Source: Rhynchonema sp. JSB1_4 (taxonomy: Eukaryota > Nematoda > Chromadorea > Monhysterida > Xyalidae). Taken from it: a stretch of 64,000 nt of DNA. Positions 21,325 to 33,973 of this stretch are shown here, piece by piece; position 1 is the stretch's first letter; the number at the start of each line of letters is the position of its first letter. The notes beneath the pieces are model-generated. The model had not been told where the DNA came from. It made no database searches and worked only from the letters and a program-made list of their open reading frames with translations. The stretch covers positions 41,719-105,718 of the forward strand of contig JASAMV010008324.1 of assembly GCA_030248065.1 (NCBI GenBank), given 5' to 3'. The translations under genes were made by a program, and so were the position numbers.

Positions 21325-23700
21325 ACCTGCTCACTTTTGTGTGAACGCAATGGTTGTGCAAAGTTCAGCAGGAACAGAGTGTTGATCAGATGGGGTACTG
21401 TAACTCAGCGCCTTTCTGGGCTCAGGATAATTATTTTCGCAACCAAAAGATGCTATTTCAGGTTTTACGTCAGAGTCAAACTGCGAAAAAATGACCGAGT
21501 GCACTTATTGCGATTGGCTCGTCTGGTTGCGCGGTGTTACCTGAAATAGTGCACAGTCGTACAGTCTACTCTCTTTATAGCGACAAGGCAGGGAGTCGGC
21601 AAAAGTACTCATCGATTATTCATCGAATATTCATCATAACAAAATATTATCGAGATATCAATACAGAATGGATTGTCAGCTCGCCGGTAGGCACTCGCTG
21701 CGGGCATGCTGGGTGCATGGCTTGCATCATATCTTTGCAACCTATTTCGCCGTTTCTGATATTTCGACTAGCGTAAAAGTTATCCTCGCAGCTCGCAAGG
21801 GAACAACTCTTATTGGCACGCTGCTCGAAATTACAGAAACAACAAGGTCGCAGCAAGATATGCGGACCCAAATCCATTTTGCATCCCATCCCTCCAACCA
21901 TACAGTACATATGCCTGACCTTACACCTGGACCATGTATCCGAATTCGGTCATGGCATGAAGTTTCCTTTCCCAATATGGGGGACCACTATATGGAGCGT
22001 GGACTGCGCTAACACTTTGCGTCTGGGATTATCGACGCTTGACGTTTAACGACCGGTTTCGGGGCCCCTTTGGCCGCGGTATTCGACAGATGGACTATAA
22101 ATCAGGCTGGACTTAACAACCTGCTTGCGCTTCACTTCCTTGTTAGTTAGTATAACCAAACGTCGTCACTGAATTGTCGGGTCCCATCCCAAAATGAGTT
22201 TTTTTGAGCCACAGTGCGAAATTCATTTCCACTGTCCCCCAAAAAACTTGAAAAAAGTTACTGTCGCAAGTTCAGCGCTCATTAAAGTCTCGTGAACACG
22301 GAAGGAGAGAATAAGTGCTGGAGTTTGGGTGAGAAATAACAGCGCACCCAGCCTTTTGCGAGCCGTTTTATACACTTTTCGCCAAAGTGTAACCATTCAT
22401 GGGGAGTCAGCTTGGAAAACAAAAACCAGCTGTGTATATTTTCTGAAGCAATTATTTACCACGCTTCACTCCATTTTATATGTATGGCGAGCATAGCCCG
22501 CGAAGACACTGTATTTTATGTCCCCTGCGCTGTTGCGTTGCATTAGCTCAGGTGGCAGATCCTATTGACGTCCTGTGCCGTTATGGTACCGTTGTTGGGT
22601 TCCTCTTTGCTATTTCGTCGTTTATAAAGCATGATTTCAAAACATGCGTGGTGTCCTTGACAAATAGCGGCGGATTTCTCAGTCACAAAAACTTTAACCC
22701 CACTTTTCACTAAGTATGGACATTTATTTTCACATCTTCACCGCGAGCAACACTGTTAATCATACATTGAGTGGGCCACGTTGTTGATGGTAGCTGCTGA
22801 TTTTAGGCGTCGTTTGTGGTGCACTAAATGGGTCTTTAAATGGAACAGAAACAGTTCCTTTTAAGTTCGAGACGTTCAATTCCAAAACCATGCCGACATT
22901 TCTGTGATTCTGCAGCACCAGATAGTGCTCAGCTGTTTTTTTGTGCGAATTCGCCACGTGGGTTTGCATGCCAAGTCCGAGACACCGTGAAATCTTTTTG
23001 TTCTTGATGAAATATTGGTCGGGGGCGGGGTGGGATGCAGTTTCAAGATATGTACACCAGTGTAAACTAATCGGCGCACAATAAAACTTTCAGAATATGA
23101 AGGCAGTATGTTTCCTGTTCCGTTTGCAAAATGACGCTTTCTTTCGAACGCATTAATGAAAATTCGGCGCCGAAAAAAATTTGGCTCACATCCGGATACC
23201 ATAGGTACATATACGTTGTACATTTGTCAAAAGAGACTTACACCAAAGCCGGTTGCAAAGTTTTATTGAGCGGAAGTGTAAAACACTACCGTAATCCTGG
23301 TGCTCAAAGCTCGACGAATAGTGTTTTATGGATGTTGACTGAAGGATTCTGTTTTGCACTTTGTGACCTTTTTGGGCATCATTAACGAGTTGGCGACATA
23401 TAAGTGCTGAACAGCACCTTCTGCACAACATGAGGCAGCAAGATTGAAGTGTACACATTCATTCCTCAAATCCAGTTGATAAATTCAGCAAACGAAGCAC
23501 TTTACCTCGCACTGACGGACAATGCGATTACACATAAAAAACTGAAAAAAAATCATAACCATCCGCTTTTCACAAGAAACATTTTTGCCCAGAAAAAGTT
23601 GCAACTTGGAATGTCATTGAAGACAAAAAACCATCGAGGCAGTATTAGTGGCATTGTGGCACTAGTGGCATTCGCACAAACAAGATGATGATTCACATTA
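21325..23700. other. No recognised gene; one degenerate foldback repeat
   Basis: From about 21765 to 21840, TTTCGACTAGCGTAAAAGTT and the partner GGGAACAACTCTTATTGGCA form a degenerate member of the foldback family. Overlapping frames on both strands at 21647-22049 come from this repeat and its flanks. The frames at 22480-22713 and 22876-23458 lack splice context. Confidence 0.4.
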
Positions 23701-23702
23701 TT

Positions 23703-26700
23703 TTACTCTGCTTTGTTCAATCCCAGTTTCATCCATCCAAACTCGTCCGGGTCCTGTGTCATGCCACAATACTCACCAAACACATACATTCCATTACACA
23801 GTACACCCAACAAGCGACCATAGTTGCTCAGTAGCCGGCCGGCTGCCAATGGAGGTTTGCCTTTTCGCACCAATTGGGGATGTAGCGACGTGGTGAATAG
23901 AGTCCTCACGTGATCTTGGATCGAATCGTTTAATCGGGTGATTCGGGCTGCTTCGATGCGTTTCGGCAGATTTTTTGCATCCTGCAAGACGCTGGGAGTG
24001 AGCTTAGTCCTCCAAACACCTTGAAACACGTAGTGTGAAGAGAGAGGGAAAAAAAAAAGCCGCGCGAGAAAAAAAACACAAAAAAAAAATTTTTCTCCCT
24101 CTCTAAAGCGACTGATCGTAGTGTGAGTGCGACAACTTCTCTGAGAGCGACCTCAATTGAGGGGCGAGCGAGAATCACGTGTCACAATGAGGAGGGAGTA
24201 TAGACTGCACACGCCTAGATCACAACAAGCCCACCTTGTGCAAGACATTCTTCATCTTCACAACCGTATCCCCCTTGTCGTTGTGAAACATCAGCGAACG
24301 TCGATGTCGGCCGATCAATCGGGGTGATCGGAAATCGATTGGCCACGTGACGCGAATCAACCGGAATCGGCTCAATTCCATTTTGGGTGGTTTCGGTCCC
24401 AGTCCGATCATGTCTGCGATATCGACCACCGGACGCGACATGCCCGGTATCTGATATGATGATACGAGCTTTTTCGGCTTGATAGTTTACACGGACCTGC
24501 TTATTTTTACGCTGGTCAAACCAGTGATGTAGTGACATCAGATGCAAAGTATATGACGTTACCAAGGCAAGAGACCGGAACGACCTACTGAGTTTGACAC
24601 CCGACTTTTGTGACCCGATGCTGTATTACATCGCGCCGAAAAACCATTGTTGTGGCATGCTCTTTGCTGTCATCGACCACGTGAACAACACGCTTTGTCA
24701 AGATCCTATACGCCAGTACGGTAAGTCTCAATAATCTGCACCCACATCCATCTGATCGTATTCAAATGACATAATGCCAATGGCGCGTTCATGCGTGCGT
24801 TTGTGCTCCATGGTGACCAACAGTCGTGTGCCGTCCTGCCACCACGATACCGTACCCGCGCCAAGCAACTCGAAGAATGCACATTTTGGATCGGCAGCTC
24901 GACGTGCGTACACCCAGTCTGGGTCCGGCCATTTGACGTTGTCGGTGCGGAATACCTACATACAGTACATGCGGAGAGACTTTGGTTGAACGATAATGCG
25001 TTTGAACACTGAACAGTTGCACTCCATTGTCGTGAAAATAAGAATAAGATTTGACCAAAATGCCCTGTCCCGTCCGATTGCGTCAGTAGAGGGTAAGCTC
25101 AGAGCGTGCCTTCAACAAACCATGGTTAAAAAAACCACTCACCTCCATGAGTTCATAGATCTGGAATTGACAGATCTGCTTGCCCGGCACCCACATCAAT
25201 CCATAATTTTGACGGTGCTGATATTCTTTGGAATCCCAATTGCCGATGAAGAGCAGATGACCTGAAAGGCCAGGCGGAGGCTCGGTTCCTCTAAATCTGT
25301 GTGGATGAGACAGAGGCAAAAAATGCAAAATTTCGCCGTAACGGGCAACCGCTGGCCTAATCCAGGTAATCTGTACACCGTTGTGACCCACCCGTCCCTA
25401 ACCCAATCTGTAGCCCATGAAACATCACCGCACCCACCGGTTCGCGGACAAATGGTGACATGGAGTATGTCATTGATAATCGGCGTGAACGATGGATAGC
25501 TGGCCCAGTAGCAGTGTCCGCCCGGCTGTGGTTGGGTTCGATACACCAGGTGACCATCTTCTTTTTCTTCCGTCAAGGGCCACGCCTGAATGTAGACGCT
25601 GTTGGCCACTGGACCCGAACCGGCCTGGTTACGGTAGGCGCAATCACGGTCGCACGCGAACACACCGAACAGCAGTTTTTCGACCTGAAACATTACAGTA
25701 GGTCAACAACGGTCAGTTTGTAACCCATGCTGTCTGACTAGCAAAAGTTGTTGTTCAATAGCTGACCACGGGCAACCGCTAGTCTGGTGCAATGCAAATC
25801 AGTGGCAATTAAATTCCGAATCATTAATGATTATGCCCATGCCCAACACCCGCGACCAACTCAGAGCTGCTGTACCGCCTGTAACGAAGTTTGATATCAA
25901 TACCAGTCGAAATAGATTTGGATACTCTTTGGTGGCGGGCACTGACGATGATCGGAATTGTATGTGCCGCGCCGCCCGTTTTCAACAAGTGGAAAGGGCA
26001 AACCTAACTGGAGTTATACCCCGACGAAGACAAAGCACCAATAAAGAGCACACCTCATCCACTAGGTAATCCACTTTATCACCAGCGTATCGATCGGCAT
26101 ATGGCGGCACATTTCGTTCCATCATGTTGAACGACAAAACCTCCCCCTTGTCACTTCGCCGATTCGGCATTGTTTGGAATACCTGAATGATACGGGAAAT
26201 TTTCATGTAAGAGCCCCAGGGGGCTTGTTTCGACAAGTTCTTTGAAAAAGCGCCGATTTTTTCGCCTTTTCTGAACAAGAACCCCATGGGGTTGACTTGG
26301 CAACTCACGTGTGCAGCTTATTTTTGGTTGGCAGTTTCGCGACCTGCTTGCACAGACGGGCACTGCCAAAGGTCAGATAACATTGACGGATCGGCTGGCC
26401 AGGGGCCACAAAAAGACCTTCCAGCTGCTTTTTTTGTTATGAAATCTTCACTTAGTGTCGCGGCGCGGCAAGATACGACGTGCCGAACTTGCTGTTCTCA
26501 AAACAGAATCAAGCAATCGGCAGCAGAGAGGTTTTCACTTGAAATCCACCGCGTTCCAAACGCAATTTGAAGTACACACGAGCGTCACTTTTGTCGCCTT
26601 TCTTGCGCCGGCGAATCTGCGACTCCGGTATGATGGTGCTGTCACAATTTGCGTGTGATTGTAGATTAAAGGCCAGCCACGGTTGGGCGGGTCCGGGCAG

Positions 26701-26723
26701 CGTTTCGGCTGGCAGGCCTGGCG
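23703..26723 (-). CDS. Unknown multi-exon gene, large soluble or extracellular protein
   Basis: Minus-strand exons with good splice sites: 26539-26723, 26309-26427, 26054-26182, 25460-25684, 25143-25370, 24746-24955, 24235-24450 and a terminal exon from about 24013 to 23703. Sample segments: QLEGLFVAPGQPIRQCYLTF, VFQTMPNRRSDKGEVLSFNM, ITWIRPAVARYGEILHFLPL, LLFIGNWDSKEYQHRQNYGL and VSWWQDGTRLLVTMEHKRTH. Most introns are phase 0, which supports one gene. The repeating aromatic, beta-rich character (W-Q-D-G-T-R-L-L, G-L-M-W-V-P-G-K) would suit a propeller fold, but that is a guess. Junctions after 26309 and after 24235 do not match in phase, so small exons or other splice sites are missed. I do not recognise the family. 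Confidence 0.5.
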
Positions 26724-26745
26724 CTGCAGCGGGTGTGGGTGTGAT

Positions 26746-27537
26746 CAGGGTTGGATTTAAAAAAAAAAGTAAAAATTTTTTTGTAAAAAAAAAATTTTTT
26801 TTTTAAAAAAAAAAGTTGGCCACCTTTTTTATTTTAAAATTTTAAAAAGTAAGTCCACTTTTTTTTATTATTTTTCCCCTTTTTTCGTTATTTTCTCACT
26901 TTTTTAAGGTAAAAATGTATGTTTTCATGCGTTTTATTGCTCATCATTCTCAAAAAATCGCCTGCGGCGCTTATATTTCAGTTTAAAATGGCGTTGTAAT
27001 GGACTCATACAGTTCCTAGACATCCCAACAATCGCACCACGTATAATATAGGACACCCCATACCGTATACTGTGCAGTTATTGAGCTATCGACGTAAGCT
27101 ATCGACAGACTCCACGTTGCTCGCCTATTTGCAGTTGTGTGGATTTGTCATTTGTTGCTTTTGTCACACAACATGAGTGTGGTGTAGCTCTTTATCTCTC
27201 TTCAAATTTATCCCCAAATTCACAAACAGAAGGTTGGTCTTCCTTTTGTCATTGTATGTATGCCCACAGAGTTACCTTCGGGCGGGTTCTCAAAGTTGTG
27301 ACCAAATGGGCTAGATCGCAGGTGATCGACATAAACATGCAAGTCAGTGGAGAAGTTCTCTTTAGTGTCCCTCAAAACATACCTAAATAACATGATTTCA
27401 GAAATTTCATTTTTCTAGAAACCAATTTTTTGGGGGTCCGGAATAAAAAAAAGTGATTTTTAAAAAAAAAATTTTAAAAAGTTTTTTTTTTAAAAAAAAA
27501 AAGTTCGATAATAAAAAAATTTTTTAATCCAACCCTG
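26746..27537. mobile_element. hAT-type element, 792 bp, 8-bp target duplication
   Basis: The element begins CAGGGTTGGATTTAAAAAAA and ends TTTTTTTAATCCAACCCTG, flanked by GGTGTGAT on both sides (26738-26745 and 27538-27545). It shares the terminal pattern with the other three elements, but the interior differs. It lies just upstream of the first detected exon of the unknown minus-strand gene. The frame at 27139-27390 does not look like a transposase. Confidence 0.85.
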
Positions 27538-27549
27538 GGTGTGATGTTT

Positions 27550-29300
27550 TTCGATTTGGCAGACATTGATTTGTGTGAGTCTGAAAACGGGGCATGACTT
27601 CGATTCCCAACTTCCCGTTTTGCAGTGAACTTTTGTTCAACATCAGAATTGATGATAAAAGTCAAATATAGAATTTTCAGTGGCTTGTTTCACGAAGGAT
27701 AAGGTGCGAGTGAACGCATGGCTCGACGGCCGCACCAACACAAACTACACACACACAACACGCCTGCCGATCTGACTGAGTGAATACCGAATGAAACGTT
27801 TTGTGCGTGTGTGCAAGTGCGTTCTTGCGTTCGCTATAATATATACAGACTCCCAGGTGCACTGGTCGTGCTCTTTGTCAACAGCACACAGTAATGTCTC
27901 TTTATTATATGTGGTGTACCAACCAGCCAGCTGATAGGGTCTTCTGTTTTGTATTTTGTGCAAGTAGTCATATTGATGCCTGGCCCTGGTGGTGACACGT
28001 CAGTGCGACAATAATAATGGGGCTGTGGGTGGAATCAGGGTTGGAAAATTTTTTTTGCAATAAGTTCAAAAAAAATATTTTTCAAAAAGTTCCAGTTCGG
28101 TGAAATTTGACCAAAATTATCGAAGAAAACGTGCAAATCGTAAAAAAATTCAGGTCATACGTCAGAGTTGTGACTTTGTCCCACATCACTTGTGAAGGGC
28201 ATTTTTGTGATATCGGGGCGACACAAGAGTCCCAACTTTGAGCTGGGCCGATGGGTCTGTTGTTGCTCTGTGGTACCATCATATGTACAAGTGCTTGTGG
28301 TCAAATACGAAAGATTTGCTCATAAAACACACCGAATGCAGACGCTGAGCTGCAGAAACGTTTTGTTCGCCACCCTGTACCCGCTGATCGTTGCGGCTCC
28401 AGTTCGATTCGGTGATTCTGACGGCAATGGTTGACTCGCTGCGTCACGGGCAGCAACTGAACGCGCAACTCCATAGATGTCAAACTGGAAGGCCGGTAAG
28501 CCCACACGGCGATGGACACGACATGAAATGACGCACAAAAACAATCAATGCAAGTACCATTTCAGTCGATTGTGACCGATTACCCTCTACACTGGGTGTC
28601 GTGCAGATGACATGCGCGCCACAATGGTTAATCTGAATTTTGCGTACACACATTCTTCGGGTTGTGATGTCCGAGTGGTCCAGATGGTCTGATTGCAGCC
28701 CAATTTGTGGCCTAGTGTCAAGTGGTCAATAGCCAGTTCAAAGAAGCGTTTGAACCCAGAGAAAAATTTGCATTTTGGGATGCACAACGTTCACTTTCGT
28801 TTCTGACAATGGTCAGGATAACCTGAGCTGTCAGGTGTTTCGGGCCGAAACAGCGACGTTTCACTGTGATCTTCTCGTCTGGTAAAGTTAGTGTCATCAG
28901 AGCATCGTTGTGTTATTGACCATTCCATAACGTTTACTTCGATTCAATCCTCAAGACAACCAAGGTCATGTTGTTTACGGAACGTTGTCAGGTAGACGTT
29001 TCGAAAGGCATGTGCTGCTGGAATCACAATACAACGTTACAAACTTGATAAGGGACTTCCCCATGTCCACAGCTTGACCATTATCCACTGGGCCCATTAA
29101 AATTTTCTGCAAACGTTCGCTTTATTGCATCCTGATCATATTATTGGAAGAAAAATTAGTAGAGGGATGGTGCAAGATCACAATGTGATTCATACTGTCA
29201 GTGTACGTGTTATTTTTGTCCTACTATTTGTTCCCGAAAATTTACTTGTGTGATATATTTAAAGTTATTTCACATTGCTTTAGTGTTTCATTGGTCTTCA
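27550..29300. other. No firm gene; lone hAT left end
   Basis: CAGGGTTGGAAAATTTTTTT at 28036 looks like the left end of a hAT element; no right end was found nearby. Around 28301-28544 all three minus-strand frames are open and GC content rises, so an exon of a minus-strand gene is possible. I could not choose a frame. Confidence 0.35.
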
Positions 29301-29310
29301 TTATATACGT

Positions 29311-31567
29311 TTAGCTATTCTTTTTCTGTCCGGCCTGCCCCCCATCACTTTCTTGTGAACCTGACAACGTGTAACTGGGAGTGGTCGCTTGTTTTGGCGA
29401 ACTTTTTTCTGGTGGCGTGTCACTCTGTGTTGTATTGCAGTTGTCTTTCGTATCTGATTGTCCCTCTTTCAGGTCGATTTTCGTCTGCGATGGTACAACT
29501 TCAGATTGGGTGTCGGAGTCTGAAAAACCACCTTTGTGGCGAACTCGGAAAAAATATATACATGCGTCAAAATCTGTAAACGATAAAATGTACGTTAACC
29601 AAAACAATACGCCACTATTTTTCAAGTGTGACCTTCAGGGGAGCGTAATGCTCGACTTTTTCCGTTCAGAGATTGATTCGAAGATTTGGTCTGCTGGGGA
29701 GATGGCTTTTTCTCGTCTTTTGTCTGTTGAATGGCGCTGATGTATTTCGACTTCATGAGTTTTTGGGCGCGAGAAATGCGCGCGATTTCGGCCAGCCTTG
29801 CGATGGTTATTTGATCTGAAACTGAGGTCGATATCAAGCTTGGTTATCGGATGTGACTTGCCTTGGTAGCGCGTGATTCCTTCATTAAGGACTAGACGGG
29901 ACCCGTGCCTACGGCCCGGCTACAGCGCCGCGCCCGTGCCGTGCCCCCCCCCCCCCCCCCGAAGACCCGTTAGCATACCCAAAGCTACCCGTGAAAATTG
30001 ACCCGTCCGCCCTTCCGAGGGAGGGGGCCACAGACATACATACATACATACATACATAACATACGTCTTCCTGTTTTAGTAGTATAGATATTAAGAAATT
30101 TATTGAAGCCACTAATTTCGTCCAGCTTATTAGTTATTCATTTTATAGGTCGGGGAACATCTTTTACGACCAGACGAAATTAACGGCTCACTAAATTTCC
30201 TAATATATCCGAATTCAAGAAGGTCATGTGATCAAGGCAGATCACATCCGATCCGATCCGATAACCAAGTTTGATATCGCTCCAATTTATATGGCGTGGA
30301 ATAGACATAAAGTTTGCTGATCAACATTAAGTGAATTTCGAAACACAAAAAATTCAGAAGCATTGTAATCAAGCGTGGCCAGATGTTTGGTTTGAGGCGA
30401 GATAAAATTCAACATTGTGCCTGTTTTGAACGCTGATACTCACCGCTAGATGCAGTGTCTTCAGAATCACCGGTTTTCGGATCAGGCAAAATCACATTGG
30501 CCACGTTCAACTGGCGCTGTAATGTAACAATGTGTAAGGGTTGTAATTGTGATTTGTATTTGTCTCACTGTACCAGAGTGTACAAATGTCTGTCTCATGA
30601 TGGTGACCATCACGATGGTATTCGTCAAACTCGGTGATTAGGAAAGGCCGGACCAAATCTGAATTCAGCAGACTGCCGTCAGCAATATGACGTGTCAAAT
30701 GTGTTGTTACCAGCCAGACAATCTTCACGCCGGTCAAAATTTGTGGCGTCAGCTGGCAGCCATTATCCGATCGGATTACCAAGTTTGCTAATACAAGTTT
30801 GCTAATCCGTGTGCTGTAATTAAGATAAAATTCGCACCACAACCAACCGATCCACGTTTGGTCTTGAGCGCTCCCTCGTGTGGTTTCCTTCGGATGCAGA
30901 AACAGACCACGATCAACGAGCACAGCAGCACGGTCAACACGACCAACACAACGGCGATGGTGATGTACGCGCCCGCTGCCATCTCCTCACCACCCTTGCC
31001 ACCGACATCGCCCGGTCGTTCGTCATAGCGAACTGGCGAATTGCCATCTGGGGATGACAGAAAACAGTTTTCCAATAAAAATATAAAGCGATATTGTCAG
31101 TTGATTGAGGTTCATATTTATCATAAAAATTGGACACTAGTGGGACCGGTGCCGAGCATATGGTGATCGTATCGTTTCGATCTTGGTCACGTGATCTTTT
31201 GTATTAATCTGGGACAGTTTATGAGATCGGCGTAAATTTTGTGCACTGTCTGTCTAACAACAACTTTGAAGTTGGTCAAATTCGTTCCATCAACAAGTCT
31301 CTTTTAAACCCTTTAATCAAAAGATGACCAAGGCAGATCCAATCCAAGGATAACGTTTAAGCGAAATTTGATGAGCGGTAAATTTCTTAAATCAATATTT
31401 CAGATAAAAAATACAAATTGACCCACAACAAAGCTAATTGTTGTTCAACCTTTATCCACCTCACTTCTTGTTTTGTTTGTTGTCGTGTTATTATCAGTCA
31501 GGCAAACAGTCGGTGTTATCAATGCGATTGCAGTTAGATAGATTACCAAGCGCATGATGAGTGTCAT
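29311..31567 (-). CDS. Type I membrane receptor-like protein 2 of cluster (minimal ectodomain)
   Basis: Exons: about 31460-31567 (signal peptide, MRLVIYLTAIALITPTVCLT), 30848-31047 (TM), 30444-30516, 29633-29815 and 29311-29519 (TAA). The TM exon carries AYITIAVVLVVLTVLLCSLI followed by VVCFCIRRK. The tail is hydrophilic and Ser/Thr/Gln-rich and contains ITIARLAEIARISRAQKLMK. That block matches, in position and pattern, motifs in the tails of two neighbouring genes. From the TM exon on, every junction agrees in phase. The first exon ends in phase 0 while the TM exon needs one extra base, so at least one ectodomain exon is undetected, or the ectodomain has decayed; the 31.08-31.44 kb gap shows no PAN-like frame. 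A foldback element and TACA repeats sit in an intron. Confidence 0.65.
29943..30060. repeat. Poly-C run and CATA microsatellite
   Basis: A run of about 18 C residues lies near 29943-29960. A CATA/TACA tetranucleotide repeat lies near 30035-30060. Both are in an intron of receptor gene 2 and are likely to vary in length between individuals or assemblies. Confidence 0.8.
30086..30207. mobile_element. Foldback element, TTTCGTCCAGC family
   Basis: Inverted arms run from ATTAAGAAATTTATTGAAGC and CACTAATTTCGTCCAGC to GACGAAATTAACGGCTCACT and AAATTTCCTAATAT. It is related in sequence to the centre of the palindrome at 19.3 kb and to the half element at about 277-330. It lies in an intron. Confidence 0.7.
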
Positions 31568-31850
31568 ATCTTTTGAATTGTGTTCTAAATTTGTCCCTAA
31601 AATTAGATGAAAGAAAAATTGAATAAAAAGACACACGTTTTTCATTGCTGAATAATTTTGCCACGCGATTCACGTGGCATTGACGTTTGTTGTTTTTAAT
31701 GGCTTCACGTTTTCCCAATGATTAAGATTGGCAAAAGATGTGTTGTTCTGTGGGCATCGTTTTATAAGGGTCAGTAGATTTATGCACAATCAAAAATGTA
31801 CATTAGAAATTCATCAGCTGAGCTTCATATGTAAATCGTTGTTAACGATC

Positions 31851-33780
31851 TTATTCAACAGCTTTGCTTGTGGATGTCGTATCTGGTGAATTCTTGGGGG
31901 ATTGAGTGTGGGTGTACGAGCGTGGTTGTCTAATTGGTTCCTTCTCAGTTTGTGTTTTGTCCATTTTTGAATTCTCTCTCTTTTCTGATGTTATTGGATT
32001 CAAGGATTTTCGAAGCGAAGTGATAGATTTCGGAAATGGTTCGGGTACCGCTTTAAAACTGGTTGTGGTTTTGGAAGAAATCTTGGCGGAGTCATCTGAA
32101 ACAAATGTTTTTAGGCTTTCATTCGATGACCCACAAGCTTTCTGTCCCAAACGTATTCAGTAGTTTTGATGGGAATTGAATTACCGCGTTTTTGCGAGGG
32201 CTTTAAGCTTTGACCTGCACCCGTCATTGGTTTAGAATTCGTTGCTTGCTTCTGTTTTGAAGCCGACATTTTCTGTGATGGTAGTTTCGGTACTGGAACG
32301 TGAGTTCCGATAAAACTGCGATGTTTCGATCTTTCAGCTCGCTGACGACGCGCTTGAGCTGCCAAGTGTGATACACTCTCTGCAATTTGAGGCTGCTGGT
32401 TAATTCCAACTCGATCAAAAAATGAAACACTTTTTCGGACCGAGGTCGTCTTGCGTTTGCTTCTCGTTGTACACATCGGCTACGCTCTGTTGACCGCCCG
32501 AACGATGAGGCTGTAAGAAAATTATCATCGAAAATGGACAGGAATGACAACCTAATTTAACATAGAGTACCGATTTCGAGTTGGTCTGGAGCATTCCTTC
32601 CTTTGTTCCTTGGCCATGTCTGTAGCACCAACAGCCGAGCACTACAGCGCCCAGAATGACCATCAAGAGAAGCATTACGAGCACGATCACAAGCGTTGTC
32701 TTGGCAGTTTCTTTATTCTTTATATCCGTTGAACTTGGAGTGGTTCTTTTTGGCGTTGCTTTTGTTTTTGCGTCGGATGGCGGAAGGTATTGCGAGAGTT
32801 CAGGACGTTCTTCTGAACTTCGAAATTGGTGTTTCACAATGTGCAATAAATTCATCAAAATTATCCTAACGTTGCTGGTCTTTTTCGAAATACCAAGATC
32901 TGGATGCGTCTCTGATCAGATCTTCAATTGGTAGTGGCTCGAATTTGTTTGGCGTCATTCTTGCTGTCACGTTGTGGATTTCACATATCCACTGTTTATC
33001 GGGGATCGTCCGATGAATAATGAACGAAACACATGTGATTGTTGATGAAGACAGGCACTGAAAAATCATGTAAACTTTAATTTAGCGTTGAAGATTGTTG
33101 CAAGTGCAAGAATCGCAAGAATTGAAGATCACCCGTCGAGCACATTTCGCCAGCACAGTATCATAGTTTTTTCTTTCCAACTTCAATTTATTGTTATTGT
33201 CATCATTGGAGATACCAGCTGTTTCAATCATATATCGGTAATTTCGTCGACCGCTGAAGCCATCTGAAAAGTTCTGAGGTCCTTCGCATACGTTATGATT
33301 ATGGCATAGTTTTTTCGCGTGCATGGGGTCCGCCCAACCAGGTGCCTTTAATCTGTCACGCAATTCGAAGTAGTAGGCGTTCGTAGCAGATTCGTTGAAA
33401 TAAAGTGAGCATGTATCGGCAAATATTTCGTTCTTCGTAATTGTGAAAGTCGAACATCTTGTTTTTATATCGATGTCTGTTTGTACGATGAGTGTGAACG
33501 CAACGCAGTCGGATTGCTTGCGACACTGTTCGCCGCACCATATGGCGTTTTCTAGTTGCTCATCGGTTGATGTTTCAATTGCAGTCGCTGCTTTGACAGA
33601 GTCTTCAAATTTCCCGGGTCCGATGAATGTATATTCTGAAAAAATGCAGAATATTTGATTATGGATATATGTATGTAATATGAAATGTTTGATTTTAAAA
33701 ATCTCAACGCCACTCGTTTTCTTACCAGCAATGCAAACCGTCAGCAATGCAAACCGTACTGCAATTGGCAGACGGCACAT
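31851..33780 (-). CDS. Type I membrane receptor 1 of cluster, PAN/apple domains
   Basis: Seven exons with agreeing phases through exon 5: 33726-33780, 33133-33635, 32894-33057, 32571-32817, about 32510 downwards, 32185-32379 and 31851-32095 (TAA). A signal peptide (MCRLPIAVRFALLTVCIAG) leads to a PAN/apple-like domain: YTFIGPGKFEDS, AIWCGEQCRKQSDCVAFTLI and YYFELRDRL. A second Cys-rich unit follows (YDTVLAKCARR then CLSSSTITCVSFII). TM: TTLVIVLVMLLLMVILGAVV. The tail has ESVSHLAAQARRQRAERSKH and is rich in Lys, Ser and Thr. PAN domains bind proteins or carbohydrates. A short alternative ending after exon 5 (stop near 32415) is possible. It lies head-to-head with receptor gene 3, with 193 bp between start codons. 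Confidence 0.75.
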
Positions 33781-33973
33781 GATTGTGGTTGGTTGGTTGA
33801 GCTTGATGTGAAATATTATTGAAAAAAGAAATTGATTTGAAATTACAGTAACTTCGTAATTTCGCCCAATCGTGCCTTACTAGATATTTAAAGAACCTGA
33901 CTTATTCATTCATTTGTTTATACGTTCTTGCAACCAAGCAACAGAAACTGAGAACTGATAACAAGACCGCATC
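33781..33973. promoter_or_regulatory. Shared intergenic region between divergent receptor genes 1 and 3
   Basis: Only 193 bp separate the two start codons. The stretch is AT-rich and must hold both 5' UTRs and promoters unless these are elsewhere. No clear TATA box is identified on either side. The arrangement suggests co-regulation but does not prove it. Confidence 0.5.

Noticed and set aside
24600..24720. Plus-strand Cys-containing exon ending at a GTAAGT donor (reads MLYYIAPKNHCCGMLFAVID)
   Set aside because: The donor is good, but no upstream or downstream plus-strand partner exon was found, and it lies within an intron of the minus-strand gene. It could be real; I could not support it.
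25492..25723. Plus-strand frames over 25.3-25.7 kb
   Set aside because: They are shadows of the GC-rich minus-strand exons at 25143-25684, which have matching splice sites and phase.
27677..27963. Cys/Val-rich minus-strand frames
   Set aside because: They read a CACA-rich low-complexity stretch (ACACACAACACG) and overlap each other in two frames.
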